From positions 14,974,441 through 15,038,440 of the forward strand of contig NC_134838.1 in assembly GCF_965363235.1 (NCBI RefSeq): a stretch of DNA of 64,000 nucleotides, in the 5' to 3' direction. The position numbers were made by a program, and so were the translations under genes. Of this stretch, positions 25,201-40,200 are shown piece by piece; position 1 is the first letter of the stretch; every line of letters begins with the position of its first letter. The notes below the pieces were generated by a model, which was not told the origin of the DNA, made no database searches, and saw only the letters and a list, made by a program, of their open reading frames with translations. Source of the stretch: Mytilus galloprovincialis. Taxonomy: Eukaryota; Mollusca; Bivalvia; Mytilida; Mytilidae.

Positions 25201-28200
25201 AGTAAACAAGATATGTTTACCTTTGTGGATATCTTATCTTAATAAATCTTACAACGGTTTTGCAAGTTACAACAAACAGTAGCTTTCACATGGTTCCCGT
25301 AATAGATTGTCCTTTTTTGACGTGCATATGTTTATTTTGGAGGTCATTTGACGTGCATATGTTTATTTTGGAGGTCATTTGTGGTCTAATTCATAGCTAA
25401 TCAGTACAAATATAAACGTTCTTAAACACCTGTCAATTATTAAACAAATCAATATTCGTTTCGTGATCTGAACTTGGATAAAAGTCAAATCTGGAAAACT
25501 CCAATACTTTCTTTTTGATATCTTGTTCTTATATCAAAATGTGTCACTGTAGTATGCTTATGTCTGCACATTTGTTATCATACCGAGCATAGTGCATTAT
25601 TTCACGGTTTTCACGACCTGATCAGGATTGTACAGTAGTACAGGTATCAACAATCAAAACAAAAATACATCATAGTTGAATATAACCCATTCCGATACCA
25701 ATAGTTTAGTGTGACGTCCATTTTAGCTGACTTAGTATACATTAATGTTAAGGGGTCAGCTAAAACCAGCCTCCGTTTGCGGGACCTTCTCGCTGTTTTG
25801 AAGTCCCATTGGTTTGGGTTTTGGGCCCTTGGACAAATTTCCCGTTTCCATTCTCAATTGTGAAAATACAAATAAAAACCAGAAAGTGATGTATTTCACA
25901 GTCATCGGTACCTTATAATAATAAATAAAATGCAGTTCATATTTAAATTTGGACCCAACATGTCTTAAAACCACAAGATACACAATATAAAGACTACCTG
26001 AATTTTTCAATTTGAATCGGCCTCAATGTTTTTCTTGATAATATTAAAATCGAAATCTAATAAATAAAAAAACGACATATTTCGATAGACGAAAACATGT
26101 TTGTCCTGAGAATAAAGGTTTACTGGTTTCTCCCATATTTTTTAAAGCCTTGTTTTTATTCCTTTATATATATTTTCGTGACTATAAAAATGATTAATTG
26201 CACATTTAGAAAACGATCATCTTGATTAGTTTATATATTGCATAAAATTATTTTATTTATATTTTACATTATTTTGTTGGGCGTTATCAATTCATTATGT
26301 TCAGTTCATTGCTTCAGTTAAATACTTTACTTGACTTTTAAAGAAGAAATAAAAAACTTCAAATATCTTCTATACGTAGTTTAAATAAGAAAATATCAAA
26401 TTTCGTTTAATTAAACCATATCAAATGTACATGTTCATTATTCAATAATCGTGCTTATAAATGAGCAAACATGATAAACATCAGCCGTACTGACTCTATG
26501 AACCGAGCTTGAAACAAATCAATGTGTCTCTTCGATACAACCGGTCCAGATAAAGTTTCAATTTAAAAAGAGTTATTGACTCTTGAAAAATATATGAAAG
26601 ACAACAGTCGCTCAACGATGTTGAAATCTCTTAAATCTATTTTGTTTTAAATTTAGATACGATGAAAAATGAAACACAAGTGCATAATTTATTACCAACT
26701 ATAAGTTGCACCACAAGACCTCTTTCCAAACAACAAACATCAATTTAAAAAAAAATAATTAAAAAGCTAAATGCCAAATATAGAGCAGGATCTGATAACC
26801 TTTCGGTAGTACCAGAATATAGAATACAGAATATTTATTATTCCAATCAAACTTTTTGTTATTGCAACTGATCTTGTATATTTCAGACACCGAACAGTTT
26901 ATAGATATTTGAAGTTTCAAAATGCTCTGATATTAAATTTGTCTCAAGGCTAGAATTTAAAGGGTTTGTCATTGAATTTGACGTAAACTTTTCAATTAAA
27001 CATATTTTCTAAATCATATGTATTCATCCTAACACAAAACGACATGGACACACATTTGAAAATGTTGATATGAAGTGTCTGAAGTATTAGCCTTTGACTC
27101 TTTGACTTAGAATAAGTCTATTTAGAAATAAAAGATTACATCAATTCTATTAAATGCTTTAAAGAGACAGTTGTTGTTACCCTTCTATAATACATACATA
27201 ATGTATTTCATTGAAATTGAAATTGAGAAGTGGGTTGAGCAGACGATACATGATTTATTTCCCGTGTCAAAATTCTTAATTCAATTCAAAATATTGTAAA
27301 AGTCACTAACAAGGATGTGATATAGTGTTCTACATACTGTGTGATGCAAAATGTCTGCGTTTTCGTTTTCTGATTGCGAAAGATTAAGTAGAGGAAACAG
27401 TTTTTCGCTACCACCTCTGACACATGAAAAACACAAATTGGATATATTTCTATGTCCGTCATACCCGTCTGCAGTACATGTGTTTCCAAAGCTAAATGTA
27501 AGAATTGTTTTCCTTTCAATTTTATTTTTGTCATATTCAAGATACTAATTAAGATTATTTCAGCATTTGTGAAACCGTCAGTATGTCTTCAAGTTTTAAT
27601 CAATTCATTTGTTATGATTTAGGTCGAGATAATATTTATAGTTTTTTTTTTAGGGAGGTCCAAACAGTCTTAACTCGGAAATAAGTTCACAATATTCTGC
27701 CAAGTATAGAAGTTCATCAGATCTCAGCCAAACAAAAGTTGCCAGCTCGCCTTTCTTGCCCAAGGTAAGTGACACCGTTCTTATAAAATATTTATAAATA
27801 CTATAACAATTACTAGTAGTTAAAAACAAACATGGTTGCTTCCTTTTCCACACCAGTGGCTTATAAGTGTTTAAAAAATGTATCTTTTAAATTATGTTTA
27901 AAAGAACAACAACGTCTGAGTACGCAGATTTTCATCAGAAAACTTCCAACTTGATTCTTTAAACGGAAAATCTAAAAATCAACGGGCACATATTTAATTC
28001 AAAATAGCAAGCGTCACTGCAATGTAAGATAATAAATGCTGGTAGCTCCGGGAAGTACAAAAAAAAAACCAAAGAAATTTTTTTCAATGAAATGTAAAAT
28101 ACAAATCTCAATTAGCATAAATTGTGATGCTATAAATTAAAGTCACTTTAAGATTTTGGATCGGAACATTGCACTTTCTAACGTTTGGTAAAAGATAACA

Positions 28201-31200
28201 GATTTTAAGACGTCAAACCTACCACTTATACATGGATGGCAATTATTTTAAAGAAATGTTTGTTGAAATTTTGAGACAAAATAAAACGTAAAGAAAATAT
28301 ATTAAGAATCAAGTGAGCACGAAACAATGTGACCTTTTAAACTCAACTCAACACAACTAAAAAATCAATAGCTAAAATTGGGGCTAAGTTCACTATATAT
28401 ATATGGATCATCAAAAAAATGTTATGTAACTCTCATTTTGGCAAAAAATATTAATCATAACTAGAAATCAAGCAAAAGTTTACTAAATCTAAGTTAGGCT
28501 ACACCACCAATTCTTAAATTCAGGTCAAAGTTCACTGTAACGGAAAGTTGAATATAGTAGGTAAAACCATCCAGTTTATAAAAATTGGACAACAATCCCA
28601 GCCTTGCAATACAGAGCCTTTTTTCGTGATCTTATGAATCAGGTCAAAGCAAATATGCATTATACCTTATATAGGTATTCTGGATTTGTATTTGCACAAG
28701 ACTATCTCTTTTTTTTTTTATCTTTTATGTGTTGTATTAGCCATAACGGTTTAGAATTGTTAACAACTTCACGAAGACACTTGGTTACATATTTGCGCCT
28801 TTTGAGATATTGCTGTCTGTGCTAACGTCTTGCGGCACGTATTTCATAATTAAATGTCTATTTTATTTATATTAAACCATCTCTGTTGATATAGGGTGTA
28901 ATGAAGCAAATCATATATCATGTTTTGGAGGGGTGTTTGTGAAAACATACTTGGTTGAGGAGGGGTTGGATGGAATTGACAATCAATTGTCAGCCACTAT
29001 GTCGAGTGCATTTTAACTTACTATTCAAATGTTGTTTTAATGGTCGTAACATGAGAAATTAATTTAGAGTTAAGAGGTCATGGAGGCTAGAATTTTGTTT
29101 TTAATCACCCTTCAATGAAACAAGTGTGTTTTCCGTGACTAAGTAAGTGCTTTTTTGTTAATCTATAATTCCTCGAATAACCGATTATGATAATCTCTAT
29201 TCTTAATCCACCTTGAACTGCATATTTTTTTTCAATTTGGGTAATGAGGTCATTGACAACTGTTTTGTTTAAAAATAAACAGAAATTAATTCTAATGGAA
29301 TCAAGGAATCAAGGACCACTGTATTATACTAACTTTGTCATCATTGCAACCAACCAATCTGGCACTGTTGCAATTAGTCAACTGGCAAAGAACGAGTCAG
29401 CAATTAATTTATTTAAGAGCACTGTACCTTAGTTTCAAACTTTTATTACGCCTATCCTGAATACTATCCCCCCCCTTTTTTTTCACCAAACCACACAAAC
29501 CAAAATATCATTTTTTTTTCAAAAAGAAACTGTAAAAAAAGCCCACTTCAGTTAAAGAGAAACCATTATACATGAAAAGGTATTTTTTGTCAGGTTTGTT
29601 TAAAGCAAGAATCAACCAACTTACTTTTATCAACAATAAGTCCCAATTAAAGAATCTCAAGATATGTCGTCACGTGGTTTCAGCAACGACGCATAGCATT
29701 GTACTGTAGTGTAAAATAAATATTTCAAAGATATAGTAAGATGTGGTATGAGTGCCAATGAGACAACTCTCCATCCAAGTCACAATTTATAAAAGTAAAC
29801 CATTATAGGTCAAGGTACGGCCTTCAACAAGGAGCCTTCGCTCACACCGAATAGCAAGCTATAAAGGGCACCAAAAATTACTAGTGTAAAACAATTCAAA
29901 GGGGAAAACCAACGGTCTAATCTATATAAAAATGAGAAACGAGACACACGTATGAACTACATAAACAGACGACAAGTACTGTACATTAGATTCCTGACTT
30001 AGGACAGGTGCAAACATTTTCAACGGGATTAAACCGTTATAATGGTACCAAACTTTCTCTCTTTTCTGAAAGGACAAACAAAAATACAACATCAGAATAT
30101 AGAAAGACACACTATAAAATATCAATTGGAAGGCTTAACTATATAAAAAAACTCAAATTAACACACAATTCATGTTTATATTAAACCTGATTTTTTCGTG
30201 AAACATATGTATAAGAACAAATGGAACCCCTTTACTATTTAAAGTGATTTTTTTTTGTTGTAAAAACAGTATCCGTCATCATTCAATATGAATCCGTTAC
30301 CAATTATGTCTGCAAATTCCACGTAAGTCATCACCATGTTTGTTCGGCTTAATTATCAGACCAACATTTAAATAAATAATCAAAAATTCCATACGGATTA
30401 ATCTTGGTTGTATTAAACTTAATAAATGTATGTAATTTCATCGTAGCCCAGCTGAAAAGAGTCAAATTTATATACTAAACCTTATCCAACGTTTCACGAA
30501 CAAATGAATATGATTATTTGATGAGGCTAGTTTCAACGTGTTTAATTAAAATAAATTAAAGTTAAATTTTATGTCGCATGTAATTGCCAAATTTAAGTAT
30601 TTCAGTCGTTATGTAATTTGCATCCTCTTAACTGTAAAATCAATTTAATTTAATGTGTGATTCAAAATCATATGTACTGGCATGATTTGTTAAGTTCAGT
30701 AGAACGTTACAGTTATAATGCAGAAAATGTGCGTTTTGTGCTTTAAATTTTATATTTGCACTTTTAGTACTCTAAATTAAACGGATTTTAGCAATAAAAC
30801 CGTCCAAAAATGTCGTCAATGATACGATACCATTAACTCAGATGTTTTATTAAACATTTTGCATTTAATGGTAAAAAATTGAATAACTTATCCAGTATAA
30901 ATAGTCTCCTTCTGAACTTCAAAGCACAACATATATCAGTTTTTACATGCAACTCATTATCATTATTTGTTGTACTACCCCCCACGTAATTCATTTTTGG
31001 TGGCCCATGTGTAGATATATTTCATAGAACTCCTCTGAAAAATAATGTTATATGTGAAGAAACGATGCAGCCTTCCAATCTTAAAACTAATGTATAGAGT
31101 ACATTGTTTTGTCTGAATCATGATAACAATACATGTAACACACACACAAAACATGGCTTTCGTTGAATGTCTGTGGTTGCGAATGAAATAATAAATTTAA

Positions 31201-34200
31201 ACCAATATCATCTTTCAAGTGATCGAATATAGCATATTTCAATTTATAGATTAAGATATTTACAATCTATAATAACATGTTTATCTATAGCAACATGTTT
31301 TAATTCTGGATGTTTTTCATTTCAGTCTGAATCTGAGGAATGTCTCAAATGCTTATTAAAGGTTCCTCACAAGAGGTGTGAATCGGTAAGTTCAGAAAAA
31401 ATATTCAGAAAGACTTTTCGTAACACTAAATATTTTGTTATTGTGTATCGGAGAGACAGCAGGAGTTCATGTCACTTGTGGCCACAAATGTTCATAAGAA
31501 TACAAAGATTCATCTCAAAGATACAGAGATTAAATCTGCTGAAAGTTACCCGAGGAACAGCCCTTCTAGTAACATAGAACTTTTTTGATAAGCTTCGACT
31601 GTTTTCCATGTTATATTTATATGCAAAGTTTCTAGTCATGACTTTTATACACTCCACTCGATCGGAGAAGGCTTTTGAGGCTGTTGGTATAATTTTGAAT
31701 TCGACCCATATGTAAAATACAGGCCAGGTAGTCCTAAAAGTCATTTAGTCAGATTTTGAGAGTAGAAAGTAATTCGCGTCAAAAATGACCGAGTCAATGT
31801 AAAACTTACATTGGCCAGTTGCAATCACATTTCTTTAGAAAAAGACCTGTTATTTTATGGTATTATTGCATAGATAAATTGCTAGCCAAAGTAAAAATTT
31901 CAATGTTAAGTAGTCAAATTATTTTTTCAAATCAATATTGATATCACTTTGATATAGATTAAATAAATCATGCTCATTTCAAGGTTTTTAAAAACTTTTT
32001 GAAGTACACTAACATTAAAAAGAATTAAATGTAAATTACTTGCGTTGATAATGTGTTTTATATATTATACGTCTTTAACTTCTGTTAATCATTTGACCTT
32101 TTGAATGGCAGATATGCCTCCAAGAATATACGGATCTTTGGTGTATATTTGAATATGTATTTAAACTGAAACGTAGTTCGTCTTTCATATTTTTTATATC
32201 AAGGTTGTTTTGAAAGTTATAAGACATTTTATTGAACTCGAAATGGGGGTTATGCATCTCTAATTTCTGCACATGCATTACTGTAATTAAGGAAATTAAT
32301 GAGGTCTATGGAATATATTATACCTAGTTTCAACATATATAAATTGCTTTGTTTAGAAAATAATTATAATAATGACACTTGTCAAATCTATCTAAGTTTC
32401 TGTATATATCTTTCAAGAGGTATTAAGACAGGTCAAGTTTTGGTGAATAATGCTTATGCTCGTAAAGGAATCTGTAAGAAATCTATGATGATATTTCTCT
32501 TATTCGTTGCATTCTCATTGGTTACCAATGCCATGATAAACACATACAGTGATCTTAAATTTCTTACTTCGAACTTTAAGCAGAGAGTAATTTCTTGATA
32601 ATACATTTCAAGTATAATGCATGAATCTTCTGCTTCAAAGACATTTTCATGTTTTATTATTCGCTTATTTGAATGTTTGGGGGAAAATACAAACTTGTCC
32701 GATCACCTTTTTAAGTATAAAACCAATTTTTTGGAAAAGTTGGAAGAAAACTCGTGTAAAATATTTTGATGAATTGATTACTTGCTTGGTATATTGATTG
32801 ATTTTTTATATGTTTTTCCTTTGTATATTTTCATTTTGAGGTACATGTACCATCTGGTAAACAAATCATTGACTACAAATGTATATACATGGTTTATGAA
32901 TATGTTTCAGCACAAGTATATCAGAGTAGGAGGTGGTTATCGCCATGGTTACTGGTATGTTAAAACCCTGTTGGAGGAACTTGAACTTCAGGTATATAAT
33001 GGTTAAATGTACTCAGTTCTCAAGGACTTATGAGCAGAGTATTTGTAAAAGGATATGCAGAGGAATGTTAAAAAGCCTCTTCTAATTGTTAACCATTTTG
33101 ATATTTAATTGTGATACTTTTAATGGGAAAACCGCGGTCTTTCTTGGAAATAAAAATAAAAAAATCAGAAATATTATGTGAACGGAACAAAAATAATTAT
33201 CGAACCCAGGGTATAATAAGAAGAGTGATGTAAATCATATTATACTGTGACCCGTGTATAAACTACATTTTCAGTTGAATTGGGGCTCGGAATATTCAGA
33301 AATGTCTTTGTATAAACTTAAGGATAATATATATATTTTTTTATGTACAGAAAACTGCAAATAAAAAAAATTAGAAAATCCTTAACCAACAAATTGAAAC
33401 AGAATGCCATCATAAAGGTACAAATGTCATGTTCCCACTGGTAATGCAGGATAAATGTTTATTTTTTAATGATATGTCTTCAATCTAAAATAATTTTTGT
33501 AGTGAAATATCAAGATATAAAATATTTAGATTTGTCTTCATATTTACAGAGACAACGAGAATTGATTCGTCAACAGAGATTGCAAGCAATAACAGAAAAA
33601 GGTATGTAAGATATAAAAAAAAAACATGGAAAAACTTTCAAGAAAGTCAGTATCAAAGTAGTAAGACGTAAAGATACAAAAACGTTTTGAACCGAATAGT
33701 GATAGAGTTTACATGTTAAAGTTGACCTTAACTAAAAATTGTTTGCTTTTTTAACATTTATTTTTTGGTGTGTTTTTCAGAAGTGAAAGCTATAAAAACA
33801 TATATAAGAACTAAGAGTGGTCGTCTTATAGAAAAAATCATATTCTTATCAGAAGAGGACTATGCAGCTTTCAAAGCAGGCAAAAATGTCGCCGACATTT
33901 TATCAAAATATTTATCGAAAGACGAAGCCGCCGGTTTGGAATCATGGGACAAGGATGAAGTCAAAGCTATTAAAACATACGTCAGAACCAAGAGTGGCAG
34001 GCTGATCGAAAAAGTGGTATATGTTTCTAAATCTGACTATGACGCAATCACCAGCGGCGCAGCAGACGCCAAAGATCTATTGAAGAAATATGCTGGCGAA
34101 GGTGAAGTAATAGAAGGATGGGATGAAGCCAAGATGAAAACGATTAAAACATATGTCCGTACCAAAAGTGGACGTCTAATTGAGAAAACAATAATGATAT

Positions 34201-37200
34201 CACAGGAAGATTACGACGCAATGATTAGAGACGGAAAGAATCCGAACGACATTCTTAAAAAATACCTGTCACTTGATGATGGTGAACAATTTGAATCATG
34301 GACTAGTGCTGAACCAATGAAAGCCATCAAAACAATGGTTCGAACAAAAAGTGGGCGTTTAATTGAAAAGACAGTGTATGTCTCTGCAGAGGACTATGAT
34401 AAACTAATAGCAGGTGGCGGAGACATGAACGAAATTCTTGGGAAATATATGAACGATGACGATGGTAAGATTGAAGGATGGGAAAAGGCTCCATCTAATC
34501 CCATGAAAGTAGTTAAAACATTCATTAGAACCAAAAGTGGTAGACTAATTGAAAAACAAATTCTTTTAACTGAAGAGGAATATAGAAGATTTCAGGAATC
34601 TGGAGGTGATCCGGATTTCCTCAAACAATTTATAAAGTTAGAAGCGGGTGAAGTGATTGATAGCTGGGAGAAAGCTTCAACAGTCTACTCTGCCGGGTCA
34701 GATGTTAGAAATGGTAATTATTTGTCAATTATAATGTACCATATTTTTATAGCAGTCTATTAAGTGACGATTTTTGAACTAAACTATTGAACTATTTTAT
34801 ATATATTCAGACAATTTTTTTCTCTTACAATGTTTAGGTAGTATGAACGATAAAACAATAACAAATAAGTCAAAAATTATCGTAAAGTTATTTCTTTCAA
34901 GAATTTATCTTAAACACGTATCTTGAATTTTTTTCGTGCATTACACGAAAGAAGCAAAATATGTCACACAAGTAGCATATGTTTGGTGTACAGCCTATCC
35001 TACTACGCATATATCACCTATTTAAAAGCAGCCATTAGTTCATGTTCGTCAATTTAGTTAGAAAGTAAGAAGATGCGGTATGAATCCTAATGAGACGATT
35101 CTCCACCAGAACTTATTTGAACATCAAAATCTAAATGTAATAATGTTATAATTTAATCTTTAAAGCTAAGGAAGGACAACGCATTGTTGGAAAAGATGGT
35201 CAGATCTATGAGGTCGTGGTAGATCCAATTACGGGAAAGAAATACAAAAAGTAAGTAGAAAGTTTTTTCATTATCATTGATCTAGACGTATACACTTTTG
35301 TTTAAGGGACGGCTGAAGTACGTCTCCTGGTGCGGAATCTTTACGCTGTATTGAAGACTCATTGGTGACTTTGGCTGTTTTCTGCTCTTTATTCGGGTTG
35401 TTCTCTATTCGACACATTCCCAATTTTTATGCCCCACCTACGATAGTAGAGGGGCATTATGTTTTCTGGTATGTGCGTCCATTCGTTCGTCCGTCCGTCT
35501 GTTCGTTCGTCCGTTCGTTCGTCCGTCTGTCCCGCTTCAGGTTAAAGTTTTTGGTCAAGGTAGTTTTTGATGAAGTTGAAGTCCAATCAACTTGAAACTT
35601 AGTATACATGTGCCCTATAATATGATCTTTCTAATTTAAATGCCAAATTAGAGTTTTGACCCCAATTTTACGGTTCACTGAACATAGAAAATGATAGTGC
35701 AAACTTCAGGTTAAAGTTTTTGGTCAAGGTAGTTTTTGATAAAGTAGAAGTCAAATCAACTTGAAACTTAGTATACCTGTTCCCTTTGATAAGATCATTC
35801 TAATTTTAATGCCAAATTAGAGAATTTATTCCAATTTCACGGTCCACTAAACATAGAAAATGATAGTGCGAGTATTGTGGACACATTCTTGTTATTCTTA
35901 ATTTTATTCCGATTAAGATATGATTTGATCTGTGTCGCATGTGAAAGTTTCTTTCAAAACCCTGTGAAATACATACCATAAGATATAGCTATCATCTGAA
36001 CTGTATGGGTTCAATTGTTTTTCCCTAGCATCTGATGAATCTGGACGAGTCTCAATACATAAGACATATTATAAATTGACTTCATTTTTGTTGATTCTTG
36101 TCAAACAGTAAAAGAAGAAAAAATAATGGTTGACACAAAAAGGGTCAACTGTTTGTAGTTTTCACTGATATACAGGCAACGAAACAGAGTTTTTTTCGGG
36201 TATTGTCTCATTTCATAACTGCTTTCATTTAAGGAGAGTTGGAGGAAAAGAATCTGATATAGATAGTGGGTTTGCGTCGATGCAAAAAGGAAAGAAAGGA
36301 AAAGAGGAAACAGCAGAGGAAAGAAAGAAGCGAAAACAAGGTGGTCGAGATGCTGGAAGTGACAGTGACTACAGTTATAGAAGTGTTGTAAGTGCTGGGG
36401 GTACTCGACATGTCCGACGCCGACGTAAACATGCCGATGGCACGTACAGCGATAGCGAATCGTACCATAGTGACAAAGACCCAGAGGGAGCAGCCAGACG
36501 CAGGCGTAGAAGACGTGAAAGAGAACATCAAAACAGTGCCCATAGTTATTACAGTGTGACAAGTGAAGGTGGCACGAGAACTGTTCGAAGAAAGAAGAAA
36601 AATGCTGACGGAACATACGGGGACTCGGAATCTTACCACAGCGAGGACAGTCACAAAGAAGGAGGTGGTCTTGCAGAACGGAAAAAGAAACAAAAAGAAA
36701 AGACGGAGAGGGAAGAGGCGGAAAAACGAAGAAAAGCTAGAAAGGAGAGGCATGGTAGTGGAAGTGATCATAGTTATTTCAGTGAAACTAGCCAAGGTGG
36801 CACACGCACTGTGAAGAGAAAGAAGAAAATCAAAGACGAGCATGGCAATGTGATTGGTTATGGTGATGCTGAATCATATCATTCTGGTAAGGGAGAAACA
36901 AAAACAAACCTTTTTGAATACCGCGATATTTTGTGTTGCGTCATTATGATATCTTTATGCTGGTAAATAGTTAAATTATCAGTTAAATATAAATATGATG
37001 ATGATGATACATAAATTAATAAGCTTTAGTAAAATGGTTATTAACAAAAAAGGTATTTATAGATGTCAATTTAGTTCAATTTTGTTGTTGGTTTAATGTA
37101 GCATTGATATATGTTCAAAATCAAACCGATCATTTGAATAGTGTGGGGTACACATAAATTTAAGAAAGATCATTAGTGAAGTTATTTTGGATTTTATTAA

Positions 37201-40200
37201 CATACCATCAATTACCAGAAAAAAACATAATGACCTAGCCACTATTCATTACACGAGAAATTGGATTTTCGGAAAGAAATTACAATAAAGCATATTTACT
37301 ATACGATCATTTTGCCATATATTTGTGTGTCTAATTTTATTTGTAAATGTATAATGGTTTTCTCCTTCTTTTCTTTTCAGATAACGAAAGGTAAGAATTT
37401 AATTTATTCGGCAATTAATAATTTATGTATTTAGAAATTTCTATCGTTTACCAGGAAAACGTTGAAATCATCAAGAGAATAATAACCTGTAGATATTTAA
37501 TCAGTTTTAATATGTTTTAAAAACATATCAATTTTCATTTTTTTTTCTCAACATATTTACTGTCAATGTATGAAAGTATCTTACAGTATTTAAACAAAGC
37601 TTGTTTATACGTCAGACGAGGGGGTGTAGTTTTCTCAAGCTTTCTTAAGAGATACACAGTTCTTCAAATATTAAAGTACAATTTCTTAAGCTCTTTAATG
37701 CACAATTTGTTTGCAGTGAAAATTTGAAGTATATATTCCTTTTAATTATAATTCAAGAGTCAAACACTTCGTCACACTGTCAACCGTGTATCAATGGTTA
37801 AAACAAATACAGATTGTTACAAAAAGCTGTTCTTTTACAATTTATTATTTATCTAATCATTCTGTTATATAATACATCTCTGAAAGGTATACCAAAACAG
37901 GGATAGTCTTTACTTTTAACTTTTTAGTAAAGACTCTCCCGATCAAAAACAAGATAAATATGATATCCAAAATTTGAATTCGAACGGTACAAGATAGATA
38001 CTTAAAACTTAAAACATTTTTAACTAATGGAACGTAAATATAAGGATTAAAATCGGTGTCTTTTAAATACACTAATGACAAAAATTAAGGTCTTTTACAG
38101 TTCGGATTCCAAAAATATTTTAAATCAGCGATATAATACAAACATTGCATGTTAACATTATTAACAGATGTAAAACGACTTAATATTAAAATACTATAAA
38201 AAAAAAACTCAAAGAATAACAATTTCCAATATTCAAATTAAGTGTATACACGGAAGTATCGGATGGAAAAGGTGGAAAAATTAAAGTAAAGAAAGAAAAC
38301 CCAAAGAAGGCAGGTGCCAAAGGCGGCAAAGATATCCCTGGTCTAAAAAAGAAGAAACAAAAAGATCCCAATGCAGTGTTTAGTGATAGTGATTGTACAA
38401 CAGATTCTGATGATGTTGACCTTGAAAATATGACCGAGGAAGAAAAGAAAGCCTATTTTAAAGGCAAAGCAGAACGTGCAGCCGCACGTGAAGCACGCCG
38501 TCGTGAAAAATACGGGGATAAATACGATGAAATGATGTCAAAACATGCCGAGTATGAGTATATTTTGGGAATTGGATGTGTATTTTGTATCACTAACATT
38601 TTGAACTATACATTAGTGGCTTCGTATGCATTAACCACTCAAGCACAAATATAATGTATACCAAGGGAATTGGCAGCTTTTAATAATTGCTTTTATAACA
38701 TTCCCTCAAAATTCATATGTTCTCAGTATAAATAATACTATATTCAGCTTTATTGTTTTAAAGGTAGAATATACTTCAAATCATCTTGAAAATGACATTA
38801 AATAAGATATAGTTTGTTGTATAATGGATACTTGTTCATTATAATGGATCGCAATGATTAAAACCTTATTTAGGGGGTGTTATGTGCCTTGCATCCCCTT
38901 AAATTGGTCCCAAATATGAAAGTTGACAAATTTGCTTGAATTTCGAAGTGAAGTGTAGTACGGATATACACCTTATCGCAACTTTTGAAATACTAAAGAT
39001 TTTCTTATCCCAGGCATAGATTACCTTTGCCGTATTTGGCACAAATTTTTAGAATTTTGGGTCCTCAATGCTCTTCAATTTTGTACTTGTTTGGCTTTGA
39101 AATTGTTTTGATCTGAGCGTCATTGATGAGTCGAAACGCACTTCTGGCGTATCAAATTGTAAGCCTGGTCAATTTGATGACTATTGTCAGCAGTAAATGA
39201 CACCACAGACGTTTCTGTAAAACCTTTACACTCCAAGGGAAATGCTAGAGCGTAAAACAAGTTATTGATTGGAAGTTGTCAGTTGTGAAAGTGGGGCAAA
39301 TTTAACTGTTAATTGTTGCAGTAAGTCAAATATAGATATAGCCTATATTAAAATTTAGTTTGCAGACCTTGAACGCAAATTCTTAACTTTTCCTTGGATT
39401 TCAATGGTTGAGTTTGTAAAACTGTCATATATTAACTTGAAGCGGACTTTGCATGAACCACGGACTGAGCTTCTAATATAAAATGATGATGTATTGTATT
39501 TCTAATTAATATATTTTTTTCTATGTATATATATAACTAATCTCCCTTTTTTCAAGAATGTTTATTATGGGTCTTTTAAGTAATATGTAGTAAATAGTGA
39601 TGTCTTTTTTAACATAACCATTGCTTTTTGGTGTGTGTTACTTTGATTTTGATTCAGATTGTTAACATCTAATGATTTGAGATGGACATTTTGTCATCAT
39701 TGTTTAATGTTATTTTTCATAGTTTTCCATATAATTAAAACAATCACGTTAGTTGAATTAATCTTGAATTCAGATGTCTACAATGGTTTATATTAGAAAT
39801 GTACGCTTAAATTTTATTATGTTTTAAAACTTTACCAATTGGAACAATTTTATTTTAGAAACGTACGCTTATATTTTATTCTGCTTTAAAACTTTACCAA
39901 TTGGAACAATTTTTTTTTATGAAACCCTATTTAATTACACATTATTTTACTGATGAACTACTAACTAGTATTACATTTCATTACTCCAATAATATAGATG
40001 AGGGAGCTGCATATTTACAAATAGAAATCAAATTCGATGGATACTCTTTTTTAGATTTAAGGAACAAAAGGCCGAAGAAAAGAAAAAGGAACAGATAAAA
40101 AAAGAGAAAGAAGCCAAGAAGAAAGCTAAGGAAGAATTCAAAAAGAACAAATTACAAGAGCTTCGTGATAGAGGATTGATAAGTCCGTCATCTGATTGGA

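Noticed and set aside
32299-32598. 99-codon frame in a gene A intron
   Set aside because: No paralogous exon in gene B, no splice sites in phase, no recognisable domain.
36229-36843. Minus-strand open frames of 204 and 171 codons (36229-36843 and 36101-36616)
   Set aside because: They are antisense to the basic repeat exon of gene A. The plus strand has splice sites in phase and a conserved paralogue, while the minus translation is an artefact of repetitive GA-rich codons.
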